This document shows positions 16,867-25,659 of a DNA stretch of 64,000 bases, piece after piece. The stretch is from an uncultured Victivallis sp. (GTDB lineage: Bacteria > Verrucomicrobiota > Lentisphaeria > Victivallales > Victivallaceae), in the NCBI GenBank assembly GCA_944389815.1, contig CALXNS010000016.1:1-64000 (forward strand), written 5' to 3'. Positions within the stretch are counted from its first letter, which is position 1; the number at the start of each line of letters is the position of its first letter. The translations under genes were made by a program, and so were the position numbers. The notes beneath the pieces were generated by a model, which had not been told where the DNA came from, searched no databases, and worked only from the letters and a program-made list of their open reading frames with translations.

Positions 16867-19800
16867 ATGAAGAAATTACTTTCCACGTTTCTCTCGTGCA
16901 CTCTTGCTGCGGTCGTCGCAACTGCCGGAGAATCAGAAAAAACGATTTCGCTGACCGCGGAAGGCGTGACGATCTCTTTCGGAGCGTTTCAGACGACTTT
17001 GGGGTATCCGGTATTCAACTGCGGCAGCGGCAGAAATGCTGTGCGCCCTGCCGATGTAGACGTCGCGCCCGACGGATTGAGCGCCACGGTTCAATATGGC
17101 GAAAACGAAACGATCGAATGTCGGCTGCAGGGTGATGTCCTGGAGATGAAATTCTCACCGGAAGCGTTGAAAAGCAAAGTTCCTTCAATGTCGATGCGGC
17201 TCCCGCTGGAGTTCATCGACAGCGGCGGCAGCTGGAGCTTTGCCGCACCTGGAGCAGAAGCACTCGGACTGACGCAATCGGTCTTCCCACGTGAAAAAGC
17301 GAAAGAATGGTACTCCTTTGCCGGAAACGCCGATTCCTGCCGCATCGTTTCAGCAAAGGAAAACGGCGACGCGCTGACGATCACAGGACGCGCCCGCTTC
17401 TACATGAAGGATGAACGGCTCTGGAATTGTTCTTACTTTTCGCTCGTCTATTTCCCGGCGATCAGAAACGGTGTGAGCCGGTTCCGGATCACGCCGGGGA
17501 AAGCATCATCGGCGCCCTCCCCTGAAAAGCAGTCCGGGAACAGTTCGCCGTTTGAATTTGCCAAGCATGCTCTGGAGATCAATTGCGGAGATTTCCGAAC
17601 GACGCTGCTCTACCCCATCTACAAATACGGGGAAAACTGGCAAAAGCACGTTACGCCGCAGACAGTGACGATCGCGCCCGACGGATTGAGCGCCACGCTC
17701 CAGTACGGCGAAGAAGAGAACATCGAGTGCGCAATACGGGACAATAAACTGGTGATGAAATATTCTCCCGGCATCCTGAAGTGGAAACAACCCGCCATGG
17801 AAATGCGCATCATGCAGGATTTCACCGAAAACGGCGGCTGCTGGGAGTTCTTCAAACCGGCGAAGGACGCCCTCGGCGTGGCAAAGTCGCGCTTCCCGCG
17901 CGAAAAGGCGACTGAATGGTTTTCCTTTTCCGGAATCGCTGATGGCTGCCGCATTGCGATCGCCGACGGCAAGGGCGATTCGCTGACGGTAAAGAGCCGC
18001 ACCCGTTATTATATGGCCGACAGACGGCTGTGGGGGAAATGCTATTTTGACCTCGTCTATTTCCCGGCGATCGTGAATGGCGAAAGCTCGATCTGTTTTG
18101 AGATCGGCAAAGGTACCGAAAGCGCCGTCGTGCTCGATCGTTTCGGGCAGTTCGACAAACTGGAATATGCCGACAAGATCCACAGCGAAGAAGAGTTGCG
18201 CAAAGACAAAGAGGCACATGAAAAATATTACGCCTCGTTCCCGAAGCTCGACCGCACCTTCTGGGGCGGCCTCCCCGGTTCGAAGGAGAAATACGGTCTC
18301 ACTGCCACCGGCTTCTTCCATCTTGAAAAAATCGAAGCGCTCAATGGACGCACCATGCTGGTCGATCCCGAAGGGAATTTGTATTTCCACATCGCCATGA
18401 GCGGCATTGCGCCCGGAAACGAAGCGACCTGTGTCGCCGGACGCGAGAACATTTACGCCGAACTTCCCGCAAAAGACGGCGAATTCCGTCAGGCGTGGCT
18501 CGGCAGAGACGCGATCTCGTTTTATCTGGTCAACTACATCAGAAAATACGGCTCCTACAACATCGAAACATGGCAGAAGCAAATGGTCGAACGCTGCCGC
18601 GCGTGGGGATTCAACTCCTTCGGCGTATTCATGTGGATCGCCGGAGAAAACGACAAGCTTGGATTTGCGATCACCGACTGTCTCGAACGATATGCTTCAC
18701 GCAAACCGTTTCACTTGATCTGCCCGAGTTTCATCGACCCCTTCGACGAACACAACTTTCCGCTGCTGGAAGAAGATTTCTCCGAACAGACCCGAAGATT
18801 CCGGGGCAATCCGGCACTGATCGGCTGGTATACCGAAAACGAACGTTTCTACAACATCGTCTTCCCGGCAATCTTGGCGAAGGACCAGGAGATCCCCGCC
18901 AAGCGCCGTTTCGCCGAAATGATGCGCGAACGTTACCACGGCGACATCACGAAATTCAACAACGCGTGGAAGACCAATTTCGTCGACTTCGAAGCAGTTG
19001 CCTCCAAGCCGATGAAAGAGGCCGGCACTCCGGACGCCGAAGCGGATCAGGCGGCGTATGAAGCGTTTTTCTTCGACGCATATTACAAACTGCTTTCAAC
19101 GACGCTCAGAAAGGTCGACCCCGATCACCTCTACCTCGGCGAGCGGATGCTGGTCGCACAGACCTACCACGAAGCGGCGGTCAGGGCGATGGGAAAATAT
19201 TGTGACGTTTTCAGCGTAAACTACTACACGGATGAATACGATCCGGCGGAGATCGAACGCTTTGCCAAAAGTTCAGGCAGGCCGCTGATGCTTTCCGAGT
19301 GGAGCTTCGGCAGTCCGGAACAGGGACTTTTCGGCTGCCGCAACAAGGCAAACGATGAAGAGCGCGGCAAGGCTTACAGCCGTTATGCGGAAAATGCCGC
19401 CGCGTCGTCCTGCGTCATCGGCTTCCAGTGGATGAATCTGCTGGATGAATCGAACACCGGACGCGGCTTCAATACGACCACCGGTGAACGTTTCAACATG
19501 GGTTTCATCAATGTCTGCGACCGTCCCTTCAAAAAGCTTGCGGCGCACGCTGCCGCCAGTAATGCAAAGCTCTACGATCTGGTCGAAGGCAAAGCGGAAC
19601 CGGTTCCGGTTTCAGTCAGTGCGGCCAATCGCGCCGAAAACAGGATTCTCGGCATCGGTAAAGTGAAACCTGGAATCGCAGTCGATGCATTGCGCACGAA
19701 ATATCCGGAGCGTCCGGGTGAAGTCATCAACCGTTCCGTTGCCGGCAGGAACCCATCGAGAGCAGATCGTGCCGACATGATCTGCGGATGGGATGAGGAA

Positions 19801-20259
19801 TATTTGTATATCCTTCTGACCGTGCGCGATGACACGCCGGCGTCGAATACTCACAATCACCCGATCTGGCAGGGGGATGCCATCGAGGTCTTCGTCGGCG
19901 CGGATCCGGATGCCGCCGGAAAAATGCGTCCGCAGGACCGTCAGCTTGCGATCCGGGTCAACACCGAGCCCACTCCGGATTTCGGCTACGACTGCAACGG
20001 CAGTCCGGTGAAAGACGTTCCGGCGCCGCAGAGTCGCGTCCGCGTAGCGACCGATCGCAGGAGTTACAGTATCGAGATTGCATTCCCGTGGAAGGCTGCC
20101 GGAATTACGCCGAAGGTCGGAATGAAGTTCAAGTTTGATGTCGCAATCAACTTCAGCGGGGAAGTCAATACAGAACAGAGCAACAAACTGATATGGAACG
20201 GATTGGAAGAAAACTACTTCCGCCGTGACCTATGGGGAGTTGGCGTGCTTGAGGATTAA
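16867..20259 (+). CDS. Secreted multidomain clan-A glycoside hydrolase with CBM9-like end
   Basis: This 1130-aa protein has a signal peptide (MKKLLSTFLSCTLAAVVATA). It carries two homologous ~200-aa beta-domains in tandem (about 25-215 and 225-425). Landmarks of the repeat are APDGLSAT, FPREKA.EWFSF and LVYFPAI. A TIM barrel follows (about 465-895) with putative acid/base Glu659 in GWYTENE and nucleophile Glu811 in LSEWSFG. The C-terminal part, with GDAIEVFVGADPD, resembles a CBM9/DOMON-type module. The barrel resembles GH42/GH50-type enzymes but I cannot fix the family. ATG 16867 is preferred over 16861 because GAGG is correctly spaced. It is the last gene of the GntR cluster. Confidence 0.8.
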   Translation: MKKLLSTFLSCTLAAVVATAGESEKTISLTAEGVTISFGAFQTTLGYPVFNCGSGRNAVRPADVDVAPDGLSATVQYGENETIECRLQGDVLEMKFSPEALKSKVPSMSMRLPLEFIDSGGSWSFAAPGAEALGLTQSVFPREKAKEWYSFAGNADSCRIVSAKENGDALTITGRARFYMKDERLWNCSYFSLVYFPAIRNGVSRFRITPGKASSAPSPEKQSGNSSPFEFAKHALEINCGDFRTTLLYPIYKYGENWQKHVTPQTVTIAPDGLSATLQYGEEENIECAIRDNKLVMKYSPGILKWKQPAMEMRIMQDFTENGGCWEFFKPAKDALGVAKSRFPREKATEWFSFSGIADGCRIAIADGKGDSLTVKSRTRYYMADRRLWGKCYFDLVYFPAIVNGESSICFEIGKGTESAVVLDRFGQFDKLEYADKIHSEEELRKDKEAHEKYYASFPKLDRTFWGGLPGSKEKYGLTATGFFHLEKIEALNGRTMLVDPEGNLYFHIAMSGIAPGNEATCVAGRENIYAELPAKDGEFRQAWLGRDAISFYLVNYIRKYGSYNIETWQKQMVERCRAWGFNSFGVFMWIAGENDKLGFAITDCLERYASRKPFHLICPSFIDPFDEHNFPLLEEDFSEQTRRFRGNPALIGWYTENERFYNIVFPAILAKDQEIPAKRRFAEMMRERYHGDITKFNNAWKTNFVDFEAVASKPMKEAGTPDAEADQAAYEAFFFDAYYKLLSTTLRKVDPDHLYLGERMLVAQTYHEAAVRAMGKYCDVFSVNYYTDEYDPAEIERFAKSSGRPLMLSEWSFGSPEQGLFGCRNKANDEERGKAYSRYAENAAASSCVIGFQWMNLLDESNTGRGFNTTTGERFNMGFINVCDRPFKKLAAHAAASNAKLYDLVEGKAEPVPVSVSAANRAENRILGIGKVKPGIAVDALRTKYPERPGEVINRSVAGRNPSRADRADMICGWDEEYLYILLTVRDDTPASNTHNHPIWQGDAIEVFVGADPDAAGKMRPQDRQLAIRVNTEPTPDFGYDCNGSPVKDVPAPQSRVRVATDRRSYSIEIAFPWKAAGITPKVGMKFKFDVAINFSGEVNTEQSNKLIWNGLEENYFRRDLWGVGVLED

Positions 20260-20288
20260 GAGAAACATCAAACAGGAAACCGCCGGAG

Positions 20289-20308
20289 GATGAGATGAGA
20301 TGAGATGA
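20289..20308 (+). repeat. Four tandem copies of GATGA
   Basis: GATGA is repeated four times without interruption just after the 1130-aa glycosidase gene and directly before the IS110 remnant. It may mark a rearrangement junction or be a slippage-prone microsatellite. Confidence 0.8.
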
Positions 20309-20316
20309 CAAAGTGA

Positions 20317-20687
20317 TTGCAAACAATTCACGGTGTAGGCCCGGTGACTTCGTTGGCTTTCGCATTGATCATCGGGAATCCGGAGCGTATCGGAACAAAG
20401 GAGCGCGTTTGTTCGTATCTGGGGCTTGTGCCGTGGCGGGATCAGTCCGGAAACGTAGACAAGCAGCTTGAAATAACCCAAACAGCTAATCAGAGTTCAT
20501 GAGGCGATTGCTGATACAGGGCACGAATTACATCTTCAGTCGGACAAAGGGCAGCAACTTAAGGAGATTTTGCGGAAAATCATCACGCAGGGGTGATAAA
20601 ATTTCGCGACGTAAAGCAGAAGTGGCACCAGTCCGGAAATTATGCGCGGTAATGTTACAGTATGTGGAAAAACGAAACGGATTATGA
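20317..20687 (+). pseudogene. IS110-family transposase remnant, frameshifted
   Basis: The first frame (20317-20501) encodes IHGVGPVTSLAFALIIGNPE and YLGLVPWRDQSGN, the Transposase_20 domain of IS110/IS1111 elements. After a frame change near 20487-20499 the next frame (20499-20687) continues with MRRLLIQGTNYIF and then a basic RRGDKISRRKAEVAPVRKLC segment, matching the usual IS110 C-terminus. The N-terminal RuvC-like catalytic part is missing. This is an inactive fragment. Confidence 0.82.
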
Positions 20688-21020
20688 GCCGTTTTTGTAA
20701 GAATTTCAGGAAAGTAAACAAAACAGCACAGGGAAAGAGCGACTCGAAAGCAGAAGGATTTCTTGCAAAAAAAACTCAAAAATCAAAAAAAATCTGAAAA
20801 GTCCGTGTTTTGACAACTGCGCATAATCGCCTGAACGAAAGTCAGGATGACATAAAAAGAGTTCGCAACTTAGATTGCAGCGTTCGAGACGGACAAAATC
20901 ATGCGCCGCGAACAATCCATTCCCCAACAAAGAGTGCGAACAGGAGCAAGGTCAAACTTCAGAATTTTGAAAGAAATTGAGATTTTCACTTGACAAATGA
21001 TCTCTCATGGGCGAGGTCGA
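20688..21020. other. Gene-poor stretch between transposase remnants
   Basis: About 330 nt without a supported gene. A minus-strand reading of 74 codons (20930-20706) is open but has no family signature. The DNA is AT-rich with A-tracts near 20767-20800 and is probably decayed mobile-element sequence. Confidence 0.5.
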
Positions 21021-21606
21021 TTATGCAGAAGCCGGATGCGAGAAGGAAAACCTTGCAATCTTGAAAAATCGGAATAAAAACAGGGTGAATGTCCGCATTG
21101 GTTTCCGGATATTGAATCCGGCTGCCGCAAAGATCACATTCTGCTCATCGCCAAGACTGCCGCACGGTTGATTACGTTCCATCCTGTGTTCGCTTTTGCA
21201 ATGTGTCCGCTCACCGGTTCAATGGCTGAGCCGGTTCCTCCGGCACCTGAGAGAACGCGACGCGATGTTTGTTTTCGAAATCGATTCACGATTTGAACAT
21301 CGCACCTGTCTTCATCACCGTGGCCGCGACGACCGAGATCACAAATCGCCATCCCCATTTCAAATCCAAGGATTTTGGATGCCTGTTGCAAAGCTGATTT
21401 TACCGATTCTTCGGATTCGGTCTGTTCAGGCGGACAACATCACGAAGTGCAAGTTCGCAACTTTTGTCATAAAGCCTTTTGGAACGGCCCAGGCCGTCTT
21501 GGAATGACAATGACTTTATATCCTGCGTGTTATAGCTGCCGAACTGGTGGCGACTCAACTCCAGAAATCCCGGTTTCGGTTCAATCGTTTTTACCTCGAG
21601 ATTCAT
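21021..21606 (-). pseudogene. IS5/IS1182-like DDE transposase remnant, several frame breaks
   Basis: Read on the minus strand, an N-terminal piece (21606-21400, MNLEVKTIEPKPGF...) ends at a stop. A second piece (21391-21134) contains CDLGRRGHGDEDRCDVQIVN, FRKQ and SAIEPVSGH, matching the catalytic end of IS5/IS1182 DDE transposases (YRGHG; AIEPVIGH). After another frame change the end GDEQNVIFAAAGFNIRKPM follows, the typical C-terminus. Much of the central domain is deleted. No intact terminal repeats were seen. Confidence 0.75.
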
Positions 21607-21810
21607 CTGATCATCCTTTCGCCTTTTAATGTTCTTTCAACATGGCATCGTTTCCTTGTTTTGTCAGATGAAGTATAAAGTTGTGCATATTACACTCTGC
21701 CAAATGTAAGTCCCGTTTCTGCAAATTGTCACAAAAACCTCGTTTCGCAGTTGCAAACACCTGCGGGAGGAATAAATTATCTTTTATTAACATTTACTGC
21801 GGAGAGAATT

Positions 21811-22719
21811 ATGCCTGTAACTATGGATTATCAACTGAAAGAACAAATCCCTTACGACGCCGCCATCTTTCCAATTTCATTCTTTCATGATGAATTGGCA
21901 AGTCTGCCACGCTGGAACGGGCCTCTGCATTGGCACCCCGGTTTTGAGATTGCAACGGCAGAAAACGGGACGCTGGATTATCAGGTTGGAGAAAAACACA
22001 TTATTCTCAACGCCGGTGACAGCATTTTGGTAAATGGGAATCTGCTTCACGGAATCAGGCAGATTTCCGGTAATACGGCCGACCCATTGCCCAATATCGT
22101 TTTCTCCGGCAGTTTGATTGCTCCGGAAGGAAGTCAAATATATAAAAAATACATTATGCCGTTTCAACAATGTGATGATCTGCCTTTTGTTGTGTTTTCA
22201 AGTGAAAATGAAAATTTGAAGGACCTGAATAATCTCATACGGGATATCTATCGTTGTTTCCGGAGTCAGCCGCCATGTTACGAAATGACGGTCCAGAGAA
22301 ACGTAAGTTGTATTTTTGAATACATCTATTTGAATAGAAACACTCTCCCGCGTCATAAATCAAATCGCATTCAGCTTATCAGTCAGATACGCCTGCAAAA
22401 AATGCTTGATTTCATCTATCGCCATTACCGCGGGCATATTTCTCTTAAAGATCTTGCCGGAACAGCCAATGTGAGCCGCAGTGAAGTTGGACGCTGTTTC
22501 AAGGCCTTTATGAATTGCTCTCCAATTGAAATACTTATCCGCCACAGGCTTCAGACAGCATATAAGATGCTTGGAGAGGGAATATATACAATTGAGGAGA
22601 TCAGCAATTCCTGTGGTTTCAACTCTGTAAACTATTTTCGCAGACAGTTTAAGAACCAATATGGAATCACCCCTTCCGCGTTCCTCAAATCCATTCGCCA
22701 CCAGAATGGAACCGCATAA
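21811..22719 (+). CDS. AraC-family transcriptional regulator
   Basis: This 302-aa regulator has an N-terminal cupin-type sensor (about 20-130, with LHWHPGFEIATAENG) and a C-terminal double helix-turn-helix (about 195-295) with ISLKDLAGTANVSRSEVGRC and IEEISNSCGFNSVNYFRRQF. It is a likely sugar-responsive activator. The start at 21811 follows GGAGA, while the longer frame from 21751 lacks support. It is followed 140 nt later by an MFS transporter gene that it probably controls. Both genes look AT-richer than their neighbours by eye and lie between transposase remnants and a tRNA gene, which suggests acquisition. Confidence 0.88.
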   Translation: MPVTMDYQLKEQIPYDAAIFPISFFHDELASLPRWNGPLHWHPGFEIATAENGTLDYQVGEKHIILNAGDSILVNGNLLHGIRQISGNTADPLPNIVFSGSLIAPEGSQIYKKYIMPFQQCDDLPFVVFSSENENLKDLNNLIRDIYRCFRSQPPCYEMTVQRNVSCIFEYIYLNRNTLPRHKSNRIQLISQIRLQKMLDFIYRHYRGHISLKDLAGTANVSRSEVGRCFKAFMNCSPIEILIRHRLQTAYKMLGEGIYTIEEISNSCGFNSVNYFRRQFKNQYGITPSAFLKSIRHQNGTA

Positions 22720-22859
22720 GAACAAGACCTTGCATGAAATTATCTCTGTCTTGCCGCAAACATTGCATTTGGGTAAATAGTGCCTGTTTTTTGCGCATTA
22801 CTGCTTTGATGGCTCCTGTTTTTTGTGATATTGTATTTAAATCATCACAAGGAGACATT

Positions 22860-24050
22860 ATGTCCGGGCAGAAAAACTATAAAAAAACCTTGACAGCTTG
22901 TTATCTCGGATTTGTAACACAGGCTATATCGGCAAATTTCACGCCTTTGCTCTTTTTGACATTCAAGGGCAGCTATGGTGTTCACCTTGAAAAGCTCGCT
23001 TTGATTCCACTGAGTTTTTATTTGACTCAATTGCTTGTAGATGTGGCTGCGGCAAAATTTGCTGATAAAATTGGATACCGGCTCTGCGTGATCGGCTCAC
23101 AGATTTTGTCCTCAGCAGGCTTATTGTCTCTGACGATTTTACCTGATTTACTGTTGGAACCATTGACTGGAATCTTGATAGCGGTGATACTTTATGCTAT
23201 TGGAAGCGGCCTGATCGAAGTTCTGTTAAGTCCGATTGTTGAAGCATGTCCTTTTGAAAATAAGGATGGGATCATGAGTTTATTGCATTCCTTTTACTGC
23301 TGGGGAGCTGTAAGTGTAATTCTGGGATCAACTTTGTTTTTTGCTGTATTTGGCATAGAACATTGGAAAATCATGACGATGCTTTGGGCACTGATCCCCT
23401 TGTATAATGCCATAAATTTCATCAGCTGTCCTATTGAAAAACTCGTGGAAGACGGCAAACGCATGAGTATCCGTCAGCTGCTGAGGGTTCCCATGTTCTG
23501 GATGATGATATTCTTAATGATTTGTGCTGGTTCATCTGAAGCTGCGATGTGTCAATGGGCTTCAGCTTTTACAGAATCGGCGCTGAAAGTTTCAAAATTG
23601 ATTGGCGATTTGGCTGGTCCGTGTCTTTTTGCCGTGTTTATGGGAATTGCCCGTATGCTGTACGGGAAGCTGAGTGAAAGACTGAATTTGATCAAAACAA
23701 TGCTTTTATGCGGTTTTCTGGCTGTGGTATGTTATTTATTGGCATCCTTGGCATCCTGGGCAGTATTGGGATTGACGGGATGTGCTCTCTGCGGACTTGC
23801 CGTTGGAATCATGTGGCCAGGAACAATCAGCCTCTCTTCCCGGAAATGTCCTGCCGGCGGAACCGCTATGTTTGCATTTTTGGCATTGGCGGGAGATCTT
23901 GGTGCAACAGCAGGCCCGACAATAGTAGGGAAAGTGGCAGAAGTTACTGGAGAAAACCTGAAAAACGGTTTACTGGCAGCGACGATATTTCCCATTTGCA
24001 TGACTCTGGGGCTCTTTTTACTCTATAGACACTCCGGGAAAAAGAGTTAA
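22860..24050 (+). CDS. Major facilitator superfamily transporter
   Basis: This 396-aa membrane protein has about 12 hydrophobic helices and an MFS-type fold resembling FucP-like sugar permeases. It begins MSGQKNYKKTLTACYLGF and includes ADKIGYR near the helix 2-3 loop (MFS motif A region). The ATG at 22860 has AAGGAG at ideal spacing, and the frame is open upstream to 22734. It probably imports a sugar or small glycan in response to the adjacent AraC regulator. Codon use is visibly AT-richer than in surrounding glycosidase genes. Substrate unknown. Confidence 0.87.
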   Translation: MSGQKNYKKTLTACYLGFVTQAISANFTPLLFLTFKGSYGVHLEKLALIPLSFYLTQLLVDVAAAKFADKIGYRLCVIGSQILSSAGLLSLTILPDLLLEPLTGILIAVILYAIGSGLIEVLLSPIVEACPFENKDGIMSLLHSFYCWGAVSVILGSTLFFAVFGIEHWKIMTMLWALIPLYNAINFISCPIEKLVEDGKRMSIRQLLRVPMFWMMIFLMICAGSSEAAMCQWASAFTESALKVSKLIGDLAGPCLFAVFMGIARMLYGKLSERLNLIKTMLLCGFLAVVCYLLASLASWAVLGLTGCALCGLAVGIMWPGTISLSSRKCPAGGTAMFAFLALAGDLGATAGPTIVGKVAEVTGENLKNGLLAATIFPICMTLGLFLLYRHSGKKS

Positions 24051-24434
24051 GCTGAATAGTGCATGATTTTCCCAAAAGATAAAGCAGACTCTCGATTGCG
24101 GTTGGATTCGAAAACTGAACAACTTGACTATGTATGACCAGGTGTAAAGCGCCTGTTCAATTAGATATCATAAGAACCAGCAAAGATTGAAAAAAAAGAA
24201 GACAAATTAAATTGAATTTTCCTCCCCCCAGGCGTCCTCATCGCAAACGGCACAACCTGCCTCCGGCTGATTCTGAGCGCCGTTTTTGGGTTAATGGGAT
24301 CCCCCAAGCCTGGTACAAATATTTGATAATCCAATACACCTCGGACGTGAGCAGGGAAACTGATTTTCCGCCTGTTAAAAAAAATACTCTGACCATTCTG
24401 TCCTGCGATGGAGTTTACAGCTTGTTTCAGCGGA
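24051..24434. other. Non-coding stretch before tRNA-Pro
   Basis: About 380 nt with no supported gene on either strand. A plus-strand frame from 24212 (about 100 codons) runs into the tRNA gene and is not credible. This is the presumed right edge of the AT-rich AraC-MFS segment. I could not identify an attachment-site duplication. Confidence 0.5.
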
Positions 24435-24486
24435 AAAATAAAAAACGGAATTTTGACGGAACCGAAAGGTCAGTTCAAAATTCCGT
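24435..24486 (-). terminator. Rho-independent terminator of tRNA-Pro
   Basis: A perfect 12-bp inverted repeat (ACGGAATTTTGA at 24445-24456 with its complement at 24475-24486) is followed on the minus strand by a T-rich tract (A-run at 24437-24445 on the plus strand). It lies 13 nt downstream of the tRNA-Pro 3' end. Confidence 0.8.
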
Positions 24487-24498
24487 ATACACTGCAAA

Positions 24499-24577
24499 TG
24501 GTCGGGATAGAGAGATTTGAACTCTCGACCTTTTGACCCCCAGTCAAACGCGCTAGACCAAGCTGCGCTATATCCCG
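24499..24577 (-). tRNA. tRNA-Pro (GGG anticodon)
   Basis: The minus strand folds as a cloverleaf. The acceptor stem is CGGGATA/TATCCCG, the D-arm AGCGCAGCTTGGTCTAGCGC, and the anticodon stem TTTGA/TCAAA encloses loop CTGGGGG (anticodon GGG). The T-arm is GAGAG TTCAAAT CTCTC. Discriminator A and an encoded CCA end the gene. Confidence 0.95.
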
Positions 24578-24687
24578 ACGTTCTGTTCCCTAATATATCC
24601 CCCCTTCCCGCAGATTGCAAGCCGCTTCCGCGGGGAATTAAATTCATTTCCCGTTTTTTTCGCACCGAAACCACATCTTCACCGATC

Positions 24688-25659
24688 TTAAACAAAATGT
24701 TCCCGCGCAAATGCTATCTTCTCCGCCCGGCTCGGATGCATTCCCGCCGGTAACGATTCAATTAAACGAAGGCGAGACAACAACCCCTGCCCGTTCGCAA
24801 TCTGAATCGCCAGCCCGGGACGAGCATTGAGTTCCAGCAGCAACGGCCCCCGTTTCCGATCCGTGGCAATGTCCGCTCCTATATAACCCAGCGGCGTCAT
24901 TTCCGCACAACGCGCCGCCAATTCCAGATGTTCCTCCCAATGCGGTACCTCCAGATCCGAAAACGCCGCGCCCGTATCAGGATGACGCAAAATTTCCCGG
25001 TTATGCTGCGCCGCAAATTCCGGACGACCATCCCGAATCCGCAACCCAACACCAACCGCTCCCTGATGCAGATTCGCTCGACCATCCGATTCCCGCGTCG
25101 CAAGCCGGATCATCGACATCACTGGATACCCCCGGAATACGATCAATCGAACATCCGGGACGCCTTGAAAACTGAAATGACTGTACACATCCGAAAAATC
25201 TATGCAACGCTCAAACAACGCATAATCCACCTGCCCGCCCAGACTGTACAAGCCTGAGAGAATGTTCGATATATGTTCGTAAATGAACTCGTAATCGCAT
25301 ACTTCACCATTCGGCTTGTAAAATCTCTCTCCATCATGATGACGGATCACCAGAATTCCACGCCCGCCGCTCCCATGACCCGGTTTGATTACGAAATCAG
25401 GAACAGACGATACCAGTTCTCGAAACCTCTTCACCTGATACTGGTGCTCGATACTGCCGAGCAACTCCGCCGTCGCCACGTGATGCCGAATCGCCAGCTG
25501 CTTCGTCCGAAGCTTGTCATCCACATCCGGATAATCCACGCGGTGGTTGTAACGCATGATGTATGCGGAATTTCGCTGGTTCATCCCCAAAACCCCCGCA
25601 CGACGCAGCGCCGCAGGAGATACAAGACGGGGCAACTTTAACGACGACAATATCTTCAC
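24688..25659 (-). CDS. RimK-related alpha-L-glutamate ligase-like ATP-grasp protein
   Basis: This 323-aa ATP-grasp protein contains the nucleotide-binding FVIKPGHGSGGRGILVI (about residues 88-104) and the metal/ATP end motif LLLELNARPGL (about 284-294). It matches the glutamate-ligase-like subgroup that occurs with a transglutaminase/7TM protein and a retropepsin-like zinc-protease-family protein. Predicted chemistry is ATP-dependent amide bond formation on an unknown peptide or metabolite. It starts with GTG at 25659, overlapping the upstream TGA by 4 nt (GTGA), so translation is coupled. It is the third gene of the trio. Confidence 0.85.
   Translation of the reverse strand: MKILSSLKLPRLVSPAALRRAGVLGMNQRNSAYIMRYNHRVDYPDVDDKLRTKQLAIRHHVATAELLGSIEHQYQVKRFRELVSSVPDFVIKPGHGSGGRGILVIRHHDGERFYKPNGEVCDYEFIYEHISNILSGLYSLGGQVDYALFERCIDFSDVYSHFSFQGVPDVRLIVFRGYPVMSMIRLATRESDGRANLHQGAVGVGLRIRDGRPEFAAQHNREILRHPDTGAAFSDLEVPHWEEHLELAARCAEMTPLGYIGADIATDRKRGPLLLELNARPGLAIQIANGQGLLSRLRLIESLPAGMHPSRAEKIAFAREHFV

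Noticed and set aside
24212-24520. Plus-strand ORF of 102 codons before tRNA-Pro
   Set aside because: It runs through the terminator hairpin and into the tRNA gene and has no family signature.
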